From assembly GCA_003326195.1 (NCBI GenBank), contig LXQE01000125.1, forward strand, positions 121,278 through 185,277: DNA of 64,000 bases, read 5' to 3'. The DNA comes from Nostoc punctiforme NIES-2108 (GTDB lineage: Bacteria > Cyanobacteriota > Cyanobacteriia > Cyanobacteriales > Nostocaceae). The translations under genes were made by a program, and so were the position numbers. The notes beneath the pieces were generated by a model. The model did not search any database and was not told the origin of the DNA. It saw nothing but the letters and a program-made list of their open reading frames with translations. The stretch's first letter is position 1. Every line of letters begins with the position of its first letter. Below, one piece after another: positions 46,427-56,017 of this stretch.

Positions 46427-49309
46427 TTATTCTTCCTCCCCAAGCTCCCCAAGAGCGTCATCAAATTTGTTGATGATGTCGAGTAATTTTGATACGACTC
46501 GCGCAAAGATTTTTTTACGCTCTAATAATTTCGGTTTTTCGTTGCAAGCACTCAACACAGTTTCCCTTAATGGTTCTTTCCCAGAAAATTTGTAGTCGGC
46601 AATCATTTGATTAACGGCTTCGATCTTGAGGTTCTCCTCTAGGCAGAGTTGCTGAATTGCTTCAATACGTTCTTGAGTCCAGAAGTCTTGGAAGACGGTT
46701 TCGACTTTTTCTTGGGGTTCGAGGGTGGGTAGCCGCTCTTCGATAAATTTCTCCAGCAGATCCCGCTTGCTGCGTAGTTGGACTTCTTTCCCGATTAGCT
46801 CAAGGATAGACGCTTTCTGATTTTGGTAATCTTCCTGGGTAGCATCATCCTTGATGTCTCGCTGGAGGTTAGCCAGCAGCTTGAGAATATAGGAGACGTT
46901 AATTTCGTCTCGCTGGATCAGTTCCAGTTCAAAATCGACTTCCTCAACCAAAGATTCTTTCTCGTCATCGGGTTTGGATCGCGTTCTATCATAGATGTCC
47001 AGATATTTGCTTTTATAATCTTCAAAGGTTTGTTCATCTAGATTTAAGTCGGAAAAACTAAATTCAGTAAATGATTTACTTACATTCTGTAAACGGATAA
47101 GATTACGAAAGGCTTTAACGAACTCAACTTGGTCGTCTTCACTAATCAGTTTATTGACATCGTTAGGAATAGTGGCGATCGCTCTCAGTTCTTGCACCCC
47201 GTCATTGAATTTTTCAATGTAGTATTCGTAAGGTTCAATGAAAATTTCTTCGCTTGCGTTGGTGTCGGAAAAGAGGGCAACGGCTTGATCAGTGTTATCT
47301 TTGAGATTACGGAAAGAGACGATATTCCCTTGGGATTTAAGTTCGCCCAAAATGCGATTAGTGCGGGAGTATGCTTGAATTAATCCGTGATACTTCAGAT
47401 TTTTGTCAACGTAAAGTGTATTGAGCTTTTTGACATCAAACCCCGTGAGAAACATATTGACGACTAACAGAATATCGGCGCGTTCCTGATCCTGAAAGTT
47501 TTCTCGATCGCGGTCTTTCATCCGCTTGGCGATGTCTTTATAGTAGGCATAGAAAGCCTGACTATCTTTGGCGGAATGTTGGGTTTGGTACATTTGGTTA
47601 TAGTCCGCGATAAATTGATTCAGTTTGTCGCGGCTATGGCTACGGTTGCTTGTATCTGCGCTGATATTAAAATCGGGTTCTCCAATTAAGCCGTTTGCGT
47701 CTTGGTCTTCTTCGTTATCGCCAGGGGTAAAAATTGTGATCACTCGTAGGTCATGTAATCCCTGTTTTTGTTTGTTTTTGAACGTGTCGTAATAGGTTAT
47801 TAGGGTGTCTACGCTGCTGGCGCAGAGCATAGCCGAGAATTTTCTACCGTGGGTTTTACGGTTATGGTTGGCAATAATCCAATCGACAATTAGAGAAATT
47901 CGGTCGGGATTTTCAAAGAATTCTCGGTCTAATTTTGGCTCTGTGATCAGCGTGCCGTCTTTTCGTTTGATTTTGCCCCAATACTCGACGGAAAATTTAA
48001 GCACGTTTTCATCAGCGATCGCATTAGTGATCACATATTTATGCAGACATTCCTGGAATAGGTCTTTGGTGGTGCGTTTACCGTGTTCGTTGCTAGCAGC
48101 GTTATCGGCAAAGATGGGAGTCCCGGTAAAGCCGAACATTTGGGCTTGGGTAAAGAATTTGACGATATTTTTGTGGGTTTCGCCAAATTGGGAACGATGG
48201 CATTCGTCAAAGATAAACACAATGCGCTTATCTTTCAAATGCTCCATTGCCGCTTCATGCTTTTGAGATTTGATCGCTCGGTTGAGTTTTTGAATAGTGG
48301 TGACAATGAGGCGATTATCCCCAGCCATTTGTTCTACCAGTTGGCGGGTGTTGTCAGTGGTGTCTACGCAGTCGGGGCTGAAATAATTAAATTCTCTGCT
48401 GGTCTGATAATCGAGGTCGGCGCGATCGACGACGAACAGCACTTTATGCACTTTGGGTATTTGGGTGAGAATTTGGGCAGCTTTGAAGCTGGTGAGGGTT
48501 TTGCCTGATCCGGTGGTGTGCCAGATATAGCCGTTTTTATCGGTATCCTTCACTCGCTTGATGATGGCTTCTACTGCATAGTATTGATAGGGGCGTAGCA
48601 CCATCAGCACTTTGTCGGATTCGTGCTGGACAATGTATTCACAGATCATTTTGGAGACGTGGCATTTCTCCAAAAAGCTATCGGCAAAGTCTTCGAGTTG
48701 GGTAATCAGGGTGTTGTCTTGGTTTGCCCAGAAGAAGGTTTGTTTATATTCTTGTTTGCGGTTGTTGGCGTAGTAGCGGGTATCGACACCATTTGAGATA
48801 ACGAATATTTGGACGTACTGGAATAACCCATTGTCTGCACCGTAGGAGTGACGCTGGTAGCGGTTGATTTGGTTGAAGGCTTCTTTAAGTCCCAACCCTC
48901 GGCGTTTTAGTTCAATTTGGACAAGGGGCAAACCATTAATCAGCAGGGTTACGTCGTAGCGGTTTTTGTACTTGCCTTGCTGGCTGATCTGGTTCGTGAC
49001 TTGATATTGGTTTTGACACCAATGTTTAGTGTTGAGGAATTCTAGGTAAAAGGTGGTGTTATCGTCGCGGCTGAGAGCCATTTTGTTTTCCCTCAGGCGT
49101 TTGGCGCGGTCAAATACGTTACCTTTATCGAGGTAGTTGAGGATACTTTTAAACTCTGTGTCGCTGAGTTTGATGTGGTTATGCTTTTCCAGTTGGGCTT
49201 TGAGGTTAGCGTTTAGTTCTGTGGCACTGCTGATGGTGACGGGTTTGTAGCCTAGCCCCGTCAGACGTTTGATCAGGTTTTGTTCGAGTTCTGCTTCGGT
49301 TTGGGGCAT
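46427..49309 (-). CDS. hsdR: Type I restriction enzyme, R subunit
   Basis: 960 residues. The N-terminal nuclease domain has NRYDVTLLINGLPLVQIELKRRG (D...E-x-K). Helicase motifs follow: GYIWHTTGSGKT (motif I), FIFDECHRSQFG (DEAH-type motif II), FGFTGTPIF (III) and a C-terminal helicase lobe (LLVVNMFLTGFD, AYSRTNRI). It moves DNA and cuts unmodified foreign DNA with HsdM and HsdS. Last in the operon; a GGGGAATG repeat lies directly before its start. HsdM, HsdS and two extra genes are upstream. Confidence 0.95.
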   Translation of the reverse strand: MPQTEAELEQNLIKRLTGLGYKPVTISSATELNANLKAQLEKHNHIKLSDTEFKSILNYLDKGNVFDRAKRLRENKMALSRDDNTTFYLEFLNTKHWCQNQYQVTNQISQQGKYKNRYDVTLLINGLPLVQIELKRRGLGLKEAFNQINRYQRHSYGADNGLFQYVQIFVISNGVDTRYYANNRKQEYKQTFFWANQDNTLITQLEDFADSFLEKCHVSKMICEYIVQHESDKVLMVLRPYQYYAVEAIIKRVKDTDKNGYIWHTTGSGKTLTSFKAAQILTQIPKVHKVLFVVDRADLDYQTSREFNYFSPDCVDTTDNTRQLVEQMAGDNRLIVTTIQKLNRAIKSQKHEAAMEHLKDKRIVFIFDECHRSQFGETHKNIVKFFTQAQMFGFTGTPIFADNAASNEHGKRTTKDLFQECLHKYVITNAIADENVLKFSVEYWGKIKRKDGTLITEPKLDREFFENPDRISLIVDWIIANHNRKTHGRKFSAMLCASSVDTLITYYDTFKNKQKQGLHDLRVITIFTPGDNEEDQDANGLIGEPDFNISADTSNRSHSRDKLNQFIADYNQMYQTQHSAKDSQAFYAYYKDIAKRMKDRDRENFQDQERADILLVVNMFLTGFDVKKLNTLYVDKNLKYHGLIQAYSRTNRILGELKSQGNIVSFRNLKDNTDQAVALFSDTNASEEIFIEPYEYYIEKFNDGVQELRAIATIPNDVNKLISEDDQVEFVKAFRNLIRLQNVSKSFTEFSFSDLNLDEQTFEDYKSKYLDIYDRTRSKPDDEKESLVEEVDFELELIQRDEINVSYILKLLANLQRDIKDDATQEDYQNQKASILELIGKEVQLRSKRDLLEKFIEERLPTLEPQEKVETVFQDFWTQERIEAIQQLCLEENLKIEAVNQMIADYKFSGKEPLRETVLSACNEKPKLLERKKIFARVVSKLLDIINKFDDALGELGEEE

Positions 49310-49354
49310 AGGGGAATGGGGAATGGGGAATGGGATAAAAGTATTACTAACTAA

Positions 49355-49954
49355 CTATTTCCTAATGATGTCTATTGGGATTTCTGGGGTGAGGGTTAAA
49401 CCGCGATAGACTTGTTCAATAGGGAAATTAAGGTTAATGCTTTTGAGTTCGATCGCGTCGCCTGCTTTGTAGTTGATAATCAACCAGTCGCCTGCGTCGT
49501 TTTTGTGATATAGATCGATTTCGATGCTAGTGGAACTTACTAGTAGGTAATCGATTAAGGCTGGGTTTTGGCGGTACATTCGGAATTTGCCGCCTCTGTC
49601 GTAGGCTTCGGTGCTGGCGGAGAGGACTTCGACGATTAAGCAGGGGTAGGTAATATATTGGGTTGTGGTTTTGTCGCGATCGTCGCAGGTAACGCTGGCA
49701 TCTGGGTAGGTATAGTTATTACTGCCAAAGATATTGACTTTGACATCAGAATTTACGGTGATGCAACCTGTATTTTCTAAGTGGCTGTCGAACATGGCGG
49801 TGAAGCGGATGGCGATACGACTGTGATTAACGCTGCCGCCGCTCATGGCGTAAACTTTGCCGTCGATGTATTCGTGTTTTTCCAGTTGGGTTGCTTCCCA
49901 GGCAAAGTACTCATCTGGGGTGAGGCGGGGGGCGTTGTCTTTGGCTGCGATCAT
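49355..49954 (-). CDS. Uma2-family putative endonuclease (DUF820)
   Basis: 199 residues from ATG 49954 (AGGAG ahead of it; a GTG at 49987 is open). LTPDEYFAWEATQLEKHEYIDGKVYAMSGG, YPDASVTC, LIVEVLSAST and YDRGGKFRMYR are the Uma2 signatures, a PD-(D/E)xK nuclease fold abundant in cyanobacteria. It sits inside the hsd operon between the Abi-like gene and hsdR. Activity of the family is poorly known. Confidence 0.85.
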   Translation of the reverse strand: MIAAKDNAPRLTPDEYFAWEATQLEKHEYIDGKVYAMSGGSVNHSRIAIRFTAMFDSHLENTGCITVNSDVKVNIFGSNNYTYPDASVTCDDRDKTTTQYITYPCLIVEVLSASTEAYDRGGKFRMYRQNPALIDYLLVSSTSIEIDLYHKNDAGDWLIINYKAGDAIELKSINLNFPIEQVYRGLTLTPEIPIDIIRK

Positions 49955-50051
49955 TGTGGGGAAACTCCTGGATTGGATGACTCGCACACTTTCATATAGA
50001 AAAATCTCTGCTGCACTTTGATTTTACACAAATAGATTTATCCGTAATGCC

Positions 50052-50744
50052 CTACTCTTCGTCTAACAATGCTTGTTCATCAAGGAAGGTTTGTAGCCGG
50101 ATCTCATAATCTTCATAGTACAGTTCATATAATCCTTGGCTGTAAAGTAGTTTGCCGTCCAAGGGATACTCTTCGTCTAGCAAATCATTGAATTCTGGAT
50201 GATCTTCATATCCAATTCTGTTTTCTTTAATTTCAAAATCTTCTTTTGATTTCTTTTCCAATGCAAAACTGAAAAACGAAGATATGAGATAACGGGATAG
50301 GCTTTCTGTTATTTCTCTCAGCAGCCGTGATAAATCTTGATCGTTTAGCAGTTCTTTGGGTATATGTTTTCCGTGAGATAAATCACCTCTCGCATTTCTT
50401 AATTCATTAATATGTTTTCCTATCTGTGAGAGTTTACTAATAAAATCCCTCTCGTATATATCATCATTTTTTTGAAGTAACTTGGCTGCCTCAGAGATAA
50501 GATTATTAGTTTCGCTTTTCGCTCCTTTATTTAAAGTTTTTCCTTCTACTCTCGGATCAATTTGAGTAATGATTGTTTTACAGATGCTTTGTAGTAGAGA
50601 ATTACAACAGTCTAAACTCACTCCGGTGTGTAAGTCCTCATGATAGTTTTCGATTGCGCTAATAAATTCTGCAAATGCACCATAGTATTGGAAATTAGGA
50701 AATTCTTTGAGATGTCTTTTTACTAGGGTTTCTAAACTATCCAT
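50052..50744 (-). CDS. HEPN/Abi_C-like abortive-infection protein
   Basis: 230 residues. The middle region ELRNARGDLSHGKHIPK contains R119-x4-H124, the HEPN ribonuclease motif in the setting found in Abi_C proteins. The long helices before it (LLQSICKTIITQI, SEAAKLLQKNDD) agree with a HEPN bundle. The C-terminus is very acidic. It is 9 bp downstream of hsdS, in the restriction operon, suggesting a back-up toxin if restriction fails. Family call is by motif. Confidence 0.65.
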   Translation of the reverse strand: MDSLETLVKRHLKEFPNFQYYGAFAEFISAIENYHEDLHTGVSLDCCNSLLQSICKTIITQIDPRVEGKTLNKGAKSETNNLISEAAKLLQKNDDIYERDFISKLSQIGKHINELRNARGDLSHGKHIPKELLNDQDLSRLLREITESLSRYLISSFFSFALEKKSKEDFEIKENRIGYEDHPEFNDLLDEEYPLDGKLLYSQGLYELYYEDYEIRLQTFLDEQALLDEE

Positions 50745-50753
50745 AACACCTCA

Positions 50754-51995
50754 TTACACAAACATTTTTTGGAGTAAGCCTTTTTTCAATTGTTCGGTTT
50801 GGTCGATTTGGCTGGATATAGCTTCGATTTTGCGATCAATGGCGGTTAGGAAGTTGGCTATTTTTTCTTGTTCTTCAAGATATGGGAAAAATAAACTTAT
50901 CTTTTTTAATCCAACAATTGTTAATGCTTTTTGTGTTGAGCCTATAGAAGTTTTAAGTAATTGATTTTGGCTGTTTTCGAGAAGAATTTCTAAAAAATCT
51001 ACATTAATATTTTTGTTGGCTTTTCTCAGCCATATTAAATTACCATCTTTGAAATAAAATTTTTCATTATTTCTAATTTTTAAGACGTTTCCTAGTGTTC
51101 CAACAGCAGTAATTAATATATCTCCAATTATTGGTACACCATATTTATTTTTAAATTCTTGATATCTATCTTCAGTAATATATAAAATATCAACTGGCTT
51201 TATATTTTTCTTGATTTCTGTAATCTCTTTTCCTCTATAAAAAGGTATTCCCTCTTTTACATAGTCATGTAAATAGACTCTCTTACTGGATGTAATATCA
51301 CATACTTCCTCTAAAGTTTTTTCCTCCCAATCGGGGAAGGGGGAGCCGTCGGGTTGGGTGAAGCGGATTTGTTGGGAGAAGAGTTTTTGTATTACGCCAC
51401 GTTTGTAGGTTTGCAAGAGTTCCTGCTTGCGGCGGAGTTGGGTTAAACGGCGATCGACAGCCCCCAAAAAACTAGCAATCTTTTCTTGTTCGTTAATATG
51501 GGTTACTGGAACTTTATATTGCTTGATTAGTCCTGCCGTTAAATTTTTTTGAGAGCCATCATTTGCCAATCCTCTCAAATTCTCGTATTCTTTAAAAAGG
51601 AAATAGTAAACAAATTGCAAATTAAAACCACTTTTTAGTGCAATTGCTGCACAAGCTTGATTTGTTGCTGCTTCAATCTTTAAAATAGAAACTTGCCCGC
51701 GAGTTTTTCCTTGTCCATACATTGCAAGTAAAATAGTATCCTTCTTGAAGATTTTCGCAGAAGAATTTTGTAGTCCTTTTTCTGTTATCTTTTCAACGCT
51801 GCCATGTATTTCAGCTTGACCGATCTCACTTGTAGTAACCCAGGGAATATTACCATTCCAAAAGCTAGGCTCTGATCTGTTGGGAGTTCCACCTGATGTT
51901 ACTGAAGCAATGTCTTCAATCTTCAAATATTCCCAATCACCCTTAAACTCAGGAAATCTCAACTTAGGAACATTTTTATTTAACTTCTTACTCAT
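50754..51995 (-). CDS. hsdS: Type I restriction enzyme, specificity subunit
   Basis: 413 residues with two target-recognition domains (KLRFPEFKGDWEYLKIEDIASVTSGGTPNRSE and FPDWEEKTLEEVCDITSSKRV) each followed by a coiled-coil spacer (SFLGAVDRRLTQLRRKQELLQTYKRG and NFLTAIDRKIEAISSQIDQTEQLKKG). It sets the DNA site for methylation and cutting. It overlaps hsdM by 4 bp. Confidence 0.95.
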   Translation of the reverse strand: MSKKLNKNVPKLRFPEFKGDWEYLKIEDIASVTSGGTPNRSEPSFWNGNIPWVTTSEIGQAEIHGSVEKITEKGLQNSSAKIFKKDTILLAMYGQGKTRGQVSILKIEAATNQACAAIALKSGFNLQFVYYFLFKEYENLRGLANDGSQKNLTAGLIKQYKVPVTHINEQEKIASFLGAVDRRLTQLRRKQELLQTYKRGVIQKLFSQQIRFTQPDGSPFPDWEEKTLEEVCDITSSKRVYLHDYVKEGIPFYRGKEITEIKKNIKPVDILYITEDRYQEFKNKYGVPIIGDILITAVGTLGNVLKIRNNEKFYFKDGNLIWLRKANKNINVDFLEILLENSQNQLLKTSIGSTQKALTIVGLKKISLFFPYLEEQEKIANFLTAIDRKIEAISSQIDQTEQLKKGLLQKMFV

Positions 51996-53614
51996 AACGG
52001 CGCTTCAATCCCCAACTCATCACAAAACCCCTTAATCGCCTCATCGATCGCCACCATATCCTGATCGCACTGCCTCAACTTTACCGCTACAGCCGCCAGA
52101 TCAATCTCCTCCTCCTCCTCAAACGTATCCACATAACGAGGAATATTTAAATTAAAATCATTCTCGGCAATCTCCGCTAACGGTGCGCGATAGCTATACT
52201 TCTCCTCCTCTATCCTTTGGCGATAAGTGGAAATAATTTTTTCAACATCCTCATCCCGCAAATAGTTCTGATTCTTCGCCTTCTCAAAATAGGCACTGGC
52301 ATCAATAAACAAAACATCTTCAGGAGATTCCCGGCACTTTTTCAACACCAGAATGCAAGTAGGGATACTCGTCCCATAAAAAATATTCGCAGGCAACCCA
52401 ATCACCGCATCCAACCAATTCCGCTCCTTGATTAGATACTGGCGAATATGCCCCTCCGCACCTCCTCGAAACAAAACCCCGTGGGGCAACACCACCGCCA
52501 TAATGCCGTTCTCATCTAGGTGATGCAGCATGTGCTGTACAAAGGCAAAATCAGCCTTAGAAGCCGGGGCTAACTTCCCATACTGACTAAAGCGATCGTC
52601 CGACTCAAACAGCTTATTCGCACTCCACTGCGCCGAAAACGGGGGATTCGCCACCACCGCCTCAAACCGCATACCCTCATGCTGGGGGTTCTCTAGCGTA
52701 TCCTCTTGCCTAAGATCAAAATTCCGATAATGCACCCCATGCAAAATCATGTTCATCCGCGCTAGGTTATAAGTCGTGCGGTTCATTTCTTGCCCGTAAA
52801 AATCCCCGACTGATTCCACCTCCCGCGCCACCCGTAGCAGCAAAGATCCCGAACCACAAGTTGGGTCATAAACCGACTTCAGCCGCTCTTTCCCCGTTGT
52901 CACAATCTTCGCCAATACCTTAGAAACCTGCTGCGGCGTATAAAACTCCCCTGCCTTTTTCCCCGCACCACTGGCAAACTGCCCAATTAAATACTCGTAT
53001 GCATCCCCCAGAACATCGCTCTCGGTGTCTCCCAACCGAAAATCAATCTTATCCAGATGCACTAAAATCTTGGCAATTAAAGCATTTTTCGCCTTCGGAG
53101 TCCGCCCCAACTTCGTCGAATTCAGATCCAGATCCTCAAACAAATGATCAAAATCTTCCTCACTTTCCTTGCCCATAGTCGAGCGTTCAATGTTGTTTAA
53201 AACATCCGTCAAATCCCCCAAAATAAAAATTGAACTCTTTTCTAACTCCTCATCACTAATCTCATCCTTATCGGCCTGATTGCCTAATGCCCGTTTAGCT
53301 AGAGAACTAAACAACTCAGATGGCTTCAAAAAATAACCTAACTCGGCAATAGATTCCTCTTTAATTGCCTCTAAATATTCCTGCCCCTCTTCCGACGACT
53401 CATCAAGCTCTAGAAAATCAATCTTATCCTCAGCTAAAATCTCATTAGCGTAAAGATGCTGACGCTCGGATAGGTACTTGTAGAAAATAAACCCTAAGCA
53501 ATAATCCCGAAACTCATCAGCGTTCATCTTGCCCCGTAGCGAATCGGCAATATTCCAAAGCTGAGTTTCTAATTTTTTCTTTTGTCCGTTTTGTCCGTTT
53601 TGTCCGTTCGTCAT
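51992..53614 (-). CDS. hsdM: Type I restriction enzyme, methyltransferase subunit
   Basis: 540 residues. N-terminal HsdM helical domain (ETQLWNIADSLRGKMNADEFRDY), then AdoMet motif I VYDPTCGSGSLLL and catalytic NPPF in EAVVANPPFSAQ: an N6-adenine methyltransferase. The first residues NGQNGQNGQ come from three copies of a 9-bp repeat. First gene of hsdM-hsdS-HEPN-uma2-hsdR; the promoter should lie in 53615-53902. Confidence 0.96.
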   Translation of the reverse strand: MTNGQNGQNGQKKKLETQLWNIADSLRGKMNADEFRDYCLGFIFYKYLSERQHLYANEILAEDKIDFLELDESSEEGQEYLEAIKEESIAELGYFLKPSELFSSLAKRALGNQADKDEISDEELEKSSIFILGDLTDVLNNIERSTMGKESEEDFDHLFEDLDLNSTKLGRTPKAKNALIAKILVHLDKIDFRLGDTESDVLGDAYEYLIGQFASGAGKKAGEFYTPQQVSKVLAKIVTTGKERLKSVYDPTCGSGSLLLRVAREVESVGDFYGQEMNRTTYNLARMNMILHGVHYRNFDLRQEDTLENPQHEGMRFEAVVANPPFSAQWSANKLFESDDRFSQYGKLAPASKADFAFVQHMLHHLDENGIMAVVLPHGVLFRGGAEGHIRQYLIKERNWLDAVIGLPANIFYGTSIPTCILVLKKCRESPEDVLFIDASAYFEKAKNQNYLRDEDVEKIISTYRQRIEEEKYSYRAPLAEIAENDFNLNIPRYVDTFEEEEEIDLAAVAVKLRQCDQDMVAIDEAIKGFCDELGIEAPL

Positions 53615-53902
53615 TTATCTCTCATACTGGGCAATCGCTAGCACCGCCAAGAAGTGGTGTCTAAGCAACGTATAGACTAACACACAAGATGATTCGTTTG
53701 TACAGTGCGTAAGTCCTAGAATTATTAATGCTCTCGAAAAATCCTTCTATGGCACTAGCGGCAAGGCTGGCGAAGATGAGAATGGCTATAGCTATTTCGA
53801 TCTAATACGCGATCGCGCCATCAATTTTTGTGAAAGCTGAATTAAAAAATCCTGGGTGCGTTATTGAGTGAGAAATATTGCAGGAGTATGCTAGCTAAAA
53901 TG

Positions 53903-55216
53903 TTAGCCAGTACTTTCACTTGGAACAAAACTCAGGGCTTGCTCAATTGATTTCAGTGCTGATTGAATATCTGTACTCAGTGCATCTGCTTCAGCTTTAA
54001 TCACAGTCACACCCTTACCAATTTCCGTCAGGGATTTTTTGATAGTTCTGATTCGTCCTAAAGCTGTGCGGATCTGCTGAATTTGTTGTTCAACAGCAGT
54101 CACATCCAATTCTGATTCAAAGCTACGCAATTTATTTAACCTTTGCTGGATCACCAAAAAGCGGATAGCAATGATTAAAAATGGATGGGTTGTGGCAATC
54201 CAATAACCCGACTCAGAAACTCCCTCTGCCCAATCACCGATTTCCTGCGCTAATCCCTCACGCGAATAACTTAAAAAAATTGCCGAATTTGCTGAACGCC
54301 GCACCATTGCTGACTGTAAATGTTGAGTGATTGCTTGGCGACCAAAAGGCTTTGAGGGTCGTTTCCTAGCTTCAATCACTATTGACAGTTCAATTACAGC
54401 TAACGATTTACTGGTGAACTTTAGGAGAATATCGCCAGTATCCCCATCACGACCAATATGCTCCACCTCTACGCCACTCAACTTTGACCAATTTCGCAGT
54501 TCGACAACCACTAACTCTTCATAGTTGATGCCTTTTGCAGTTGTCTGCTCAAGTACTTGTTGTGTCACCTGTTGATCTCGAATTTCCCTAGTCAGCTTTT
54601 CCACTTGTTCGGTTAATGGTTTCACAGACTCAGAAACTACATTTTTAACTGCCGCAGCCAGAGTACCATTTTCCTTAGTGGCATTTATTAATGCTGCTTT
54701 AAATGCGCCTTGAATGGAATCAGAGCGTTTGGCATCTAAGAGTTGACGTAATGAAGAGAGAAAGCGGCCAACAACAGAAGTTTCTCTGGCTGGGTCAATT
54801 TCGAGTGTAAGTAAAGTGCTGACGCTATTGAGTTTTTCAGTGAGGATAGCTGAAGTGAGATTAATCTGATTTTGGAGTGGAGCTAATAATTGGCCATTCT
54901 CTGTCCCTACTTGATTAATTAATTCCTGCTGGAAAGACTCTGCAATTACCTTGACTGCCTGCTGAAACTCCACCAACAAGGATTCCATCTGCTGCTTGAT
55001 TAATTCGTTGCCATGACGAGTTTGAGCAGTTTGCAAGCAAAGAAATCCTAACTCAAAAGCATCCCGGCAAATATCCTCATATTCTGACTGGGGAAATTGT
55101 TGTAAATAGCTGATTGCATTTTTGAGAGGGATTGCCATGCGATGAATCAGGACATGGCTTTGGGTCAATTCAATACTGGAGGGCAGGTAATAGGAATCAT
55201 TGGTCGAGCGGTTCAT
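53903..55216 (-). CDS. Coiled-coil protein with PD-(D/E)xK-like nuclease domain
   Basis: 437 residues. Long helical/coiled-coil stretches flank a domain (about 225-300) with INYEELVVVELRNW, GDTGDILLKF and IVIEARKR, an E...D...E-x-K layout of the restriction-endonuclease fold. The arrangement resembles RmuC or DUF2130 proteins. No membrane segment apart from a weak one near PFLIIAIRFLVI. Transposon cargo, between hsdM and two small genes. Nuclease activity is inferred. Confidence 0.55.
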   Translation of the reverse strand: MNRSTNDSYYLPSSIELTQSHVLIHRMAIPLKNAISYLQQFPQSEYEDICRDAFELGFLCLQTAQTRHGNELIKQQMESLLVEFQQAVKVIAESFQQELINQVGTENGQLLAPLQNQINLTSAILTEKLNSVSTLLTLEIDPARETSVVGRFLSSLRQLLDAKRSDSIQGAFKAALINATKENGTLAAAVKNVVSESVKPLTEQVEKLTREIRDQQVTQQVLEQTTAKGINYEELVVVELRNWSKLSGVEVEHIGRDGDTGDILLKFTSKSLAVIELSIVIEARKRPSKPFGRQAITQHLQSAMVRRSANSAIFLSYSREGLAQEIGDWAEGVSESGYWIATTHPFLIIAIRFLVIQQRLNKLRSFESELDVTAVEQQIQQIRTALGRIRTIKKSLTEIGKGVTVIKAEADALSTDIQSALKSIEQALSFVPSESTG

Positions 55217-55321
55217 GGAACAGTGGGTAAGCTGGTGACGATAAATTGCACCCTACTACCTATTTTTTGTGTCAGTCAAGGTGATGGAGAAAAGTTTTGT
55301 CAATTTGCAAAAACTGAAGAA

Positions 55322-55606
55322 TTAATTTGGTGGTGGAGAATTATGCCACTGTTCTAAGAGAGGATTAATTATTTCGGCGTTGGCGAGAAGAAAATCAGCC
55401 ACAGCCATAATTCTCTGGTAAGGTAATCCAGCTTCTCGGCGGCTGGCTTGTCCACCCAACCAGTGATAAGCCGTAGATTTAGAGATGGCACAGATTTTTG
55501 CTAATTCTTCGTAACCCAATCCCCAACGATAGCTAAAATCTTGGGGGGACATGAACATTTGGTTGTGCAGTTCTAGCAACTGCTGATGTTGTTGAGCTTC
55601 AGACAT
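55322..55606 (-). CDS. Small helix-turn-helix protein
   Basis: 94 residues. YEELAKICAISKSTAYHWLGG (from about residue 29) is a helix-turn-helix, with further helices after it. It overlaps the upstream 103-aa gene by 8 bp and is co-translated with it. DNA-binding role inferred; the target is unknown. Confidence 0.65.
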   Translation of the reverse strand: MSEAQQHQQLLELHNQMFMSPQDFSYRWGLGYEELAKICAISKSTAYHWLGGQASRREAGLPYQRIMAVADFLLANAEIINPLLEQWHNSPPPN

Positions 55607-55910
55607 GATTGCCCCGAAGCCCTTCCAATGATGACTTTTCTAGGGATTCGATATCATCCTCGAAAGCAAAGTCACAGATGCAAATTTCACGAGAGGGACT
55701 GCGCTCATCTAAAAGAACCAAGTAATGTAAGCCAGTGGCAATGCAACTGGCTTGTTGCGTGTAGATGACTCCGATGACGCGGCCAAAGTCACCGTTGGGT
55801 ACTTGAAACCATCGCACCCATTCACCGAGATGAAATCTCTGCTGAGGGAATTCGCTGGGAATTACTTTTGGCATCGCTACTGGCGGAATCTGAGGAAATG
55901 TATTCGTCAT
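55599..55910 (-). CDS. Small hypothetical protein coupled to an HTH gene
   Basis: 103 residues, beta-rich (GEWVRWFQVPNGDFGRVIGV, CIATGLHYLVLLDE), suggesting a small SH3-like or Tudor-like barrel. No motif for catalysis. It is divergent from the second XRE gene and shares the gap with the operator at 55951, so the XRE protein may regulate it. Confidence 0.5.
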   Translation of the reverse strand: MTNTFPQIPPVAMPKVIPSEFPQQRFHLGEWVRWFQVPNGDFGRVIGVIYTQQASCIATGLHYLVLLDERSPSREICICDFAFEDDIESLEKSSLEGLRGNHV

Positions 55911-55950
55911 ATTTATTGCGGATAGCGTTGCACCAATATTTTTAAATTAA

Positions 55951-55984
55951 CATATAGTGTGCAAAACTAAACTTATTGTGTATA
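55951..55984. promoter_or_regulatory. Putative operator, copy 2
   Basis: CATATAGTGTGCAAAAC followed by ACTTATTGTGTATA gives two related half sites 21 bp apart, matching the operator at 42682. It lies between divergent genes (55599 on minus, 56018 on plus). Confidence 0.55.
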
Positions 55985-56017
55985 GATTAATTATCTACAC
56001 TCCCTCACGATGGTTCT

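Noticed and set aside
46823..48508. Plus-strand frames opposite hsdR
   Set aside because: They are antisense shadows of a clearly real long gene.
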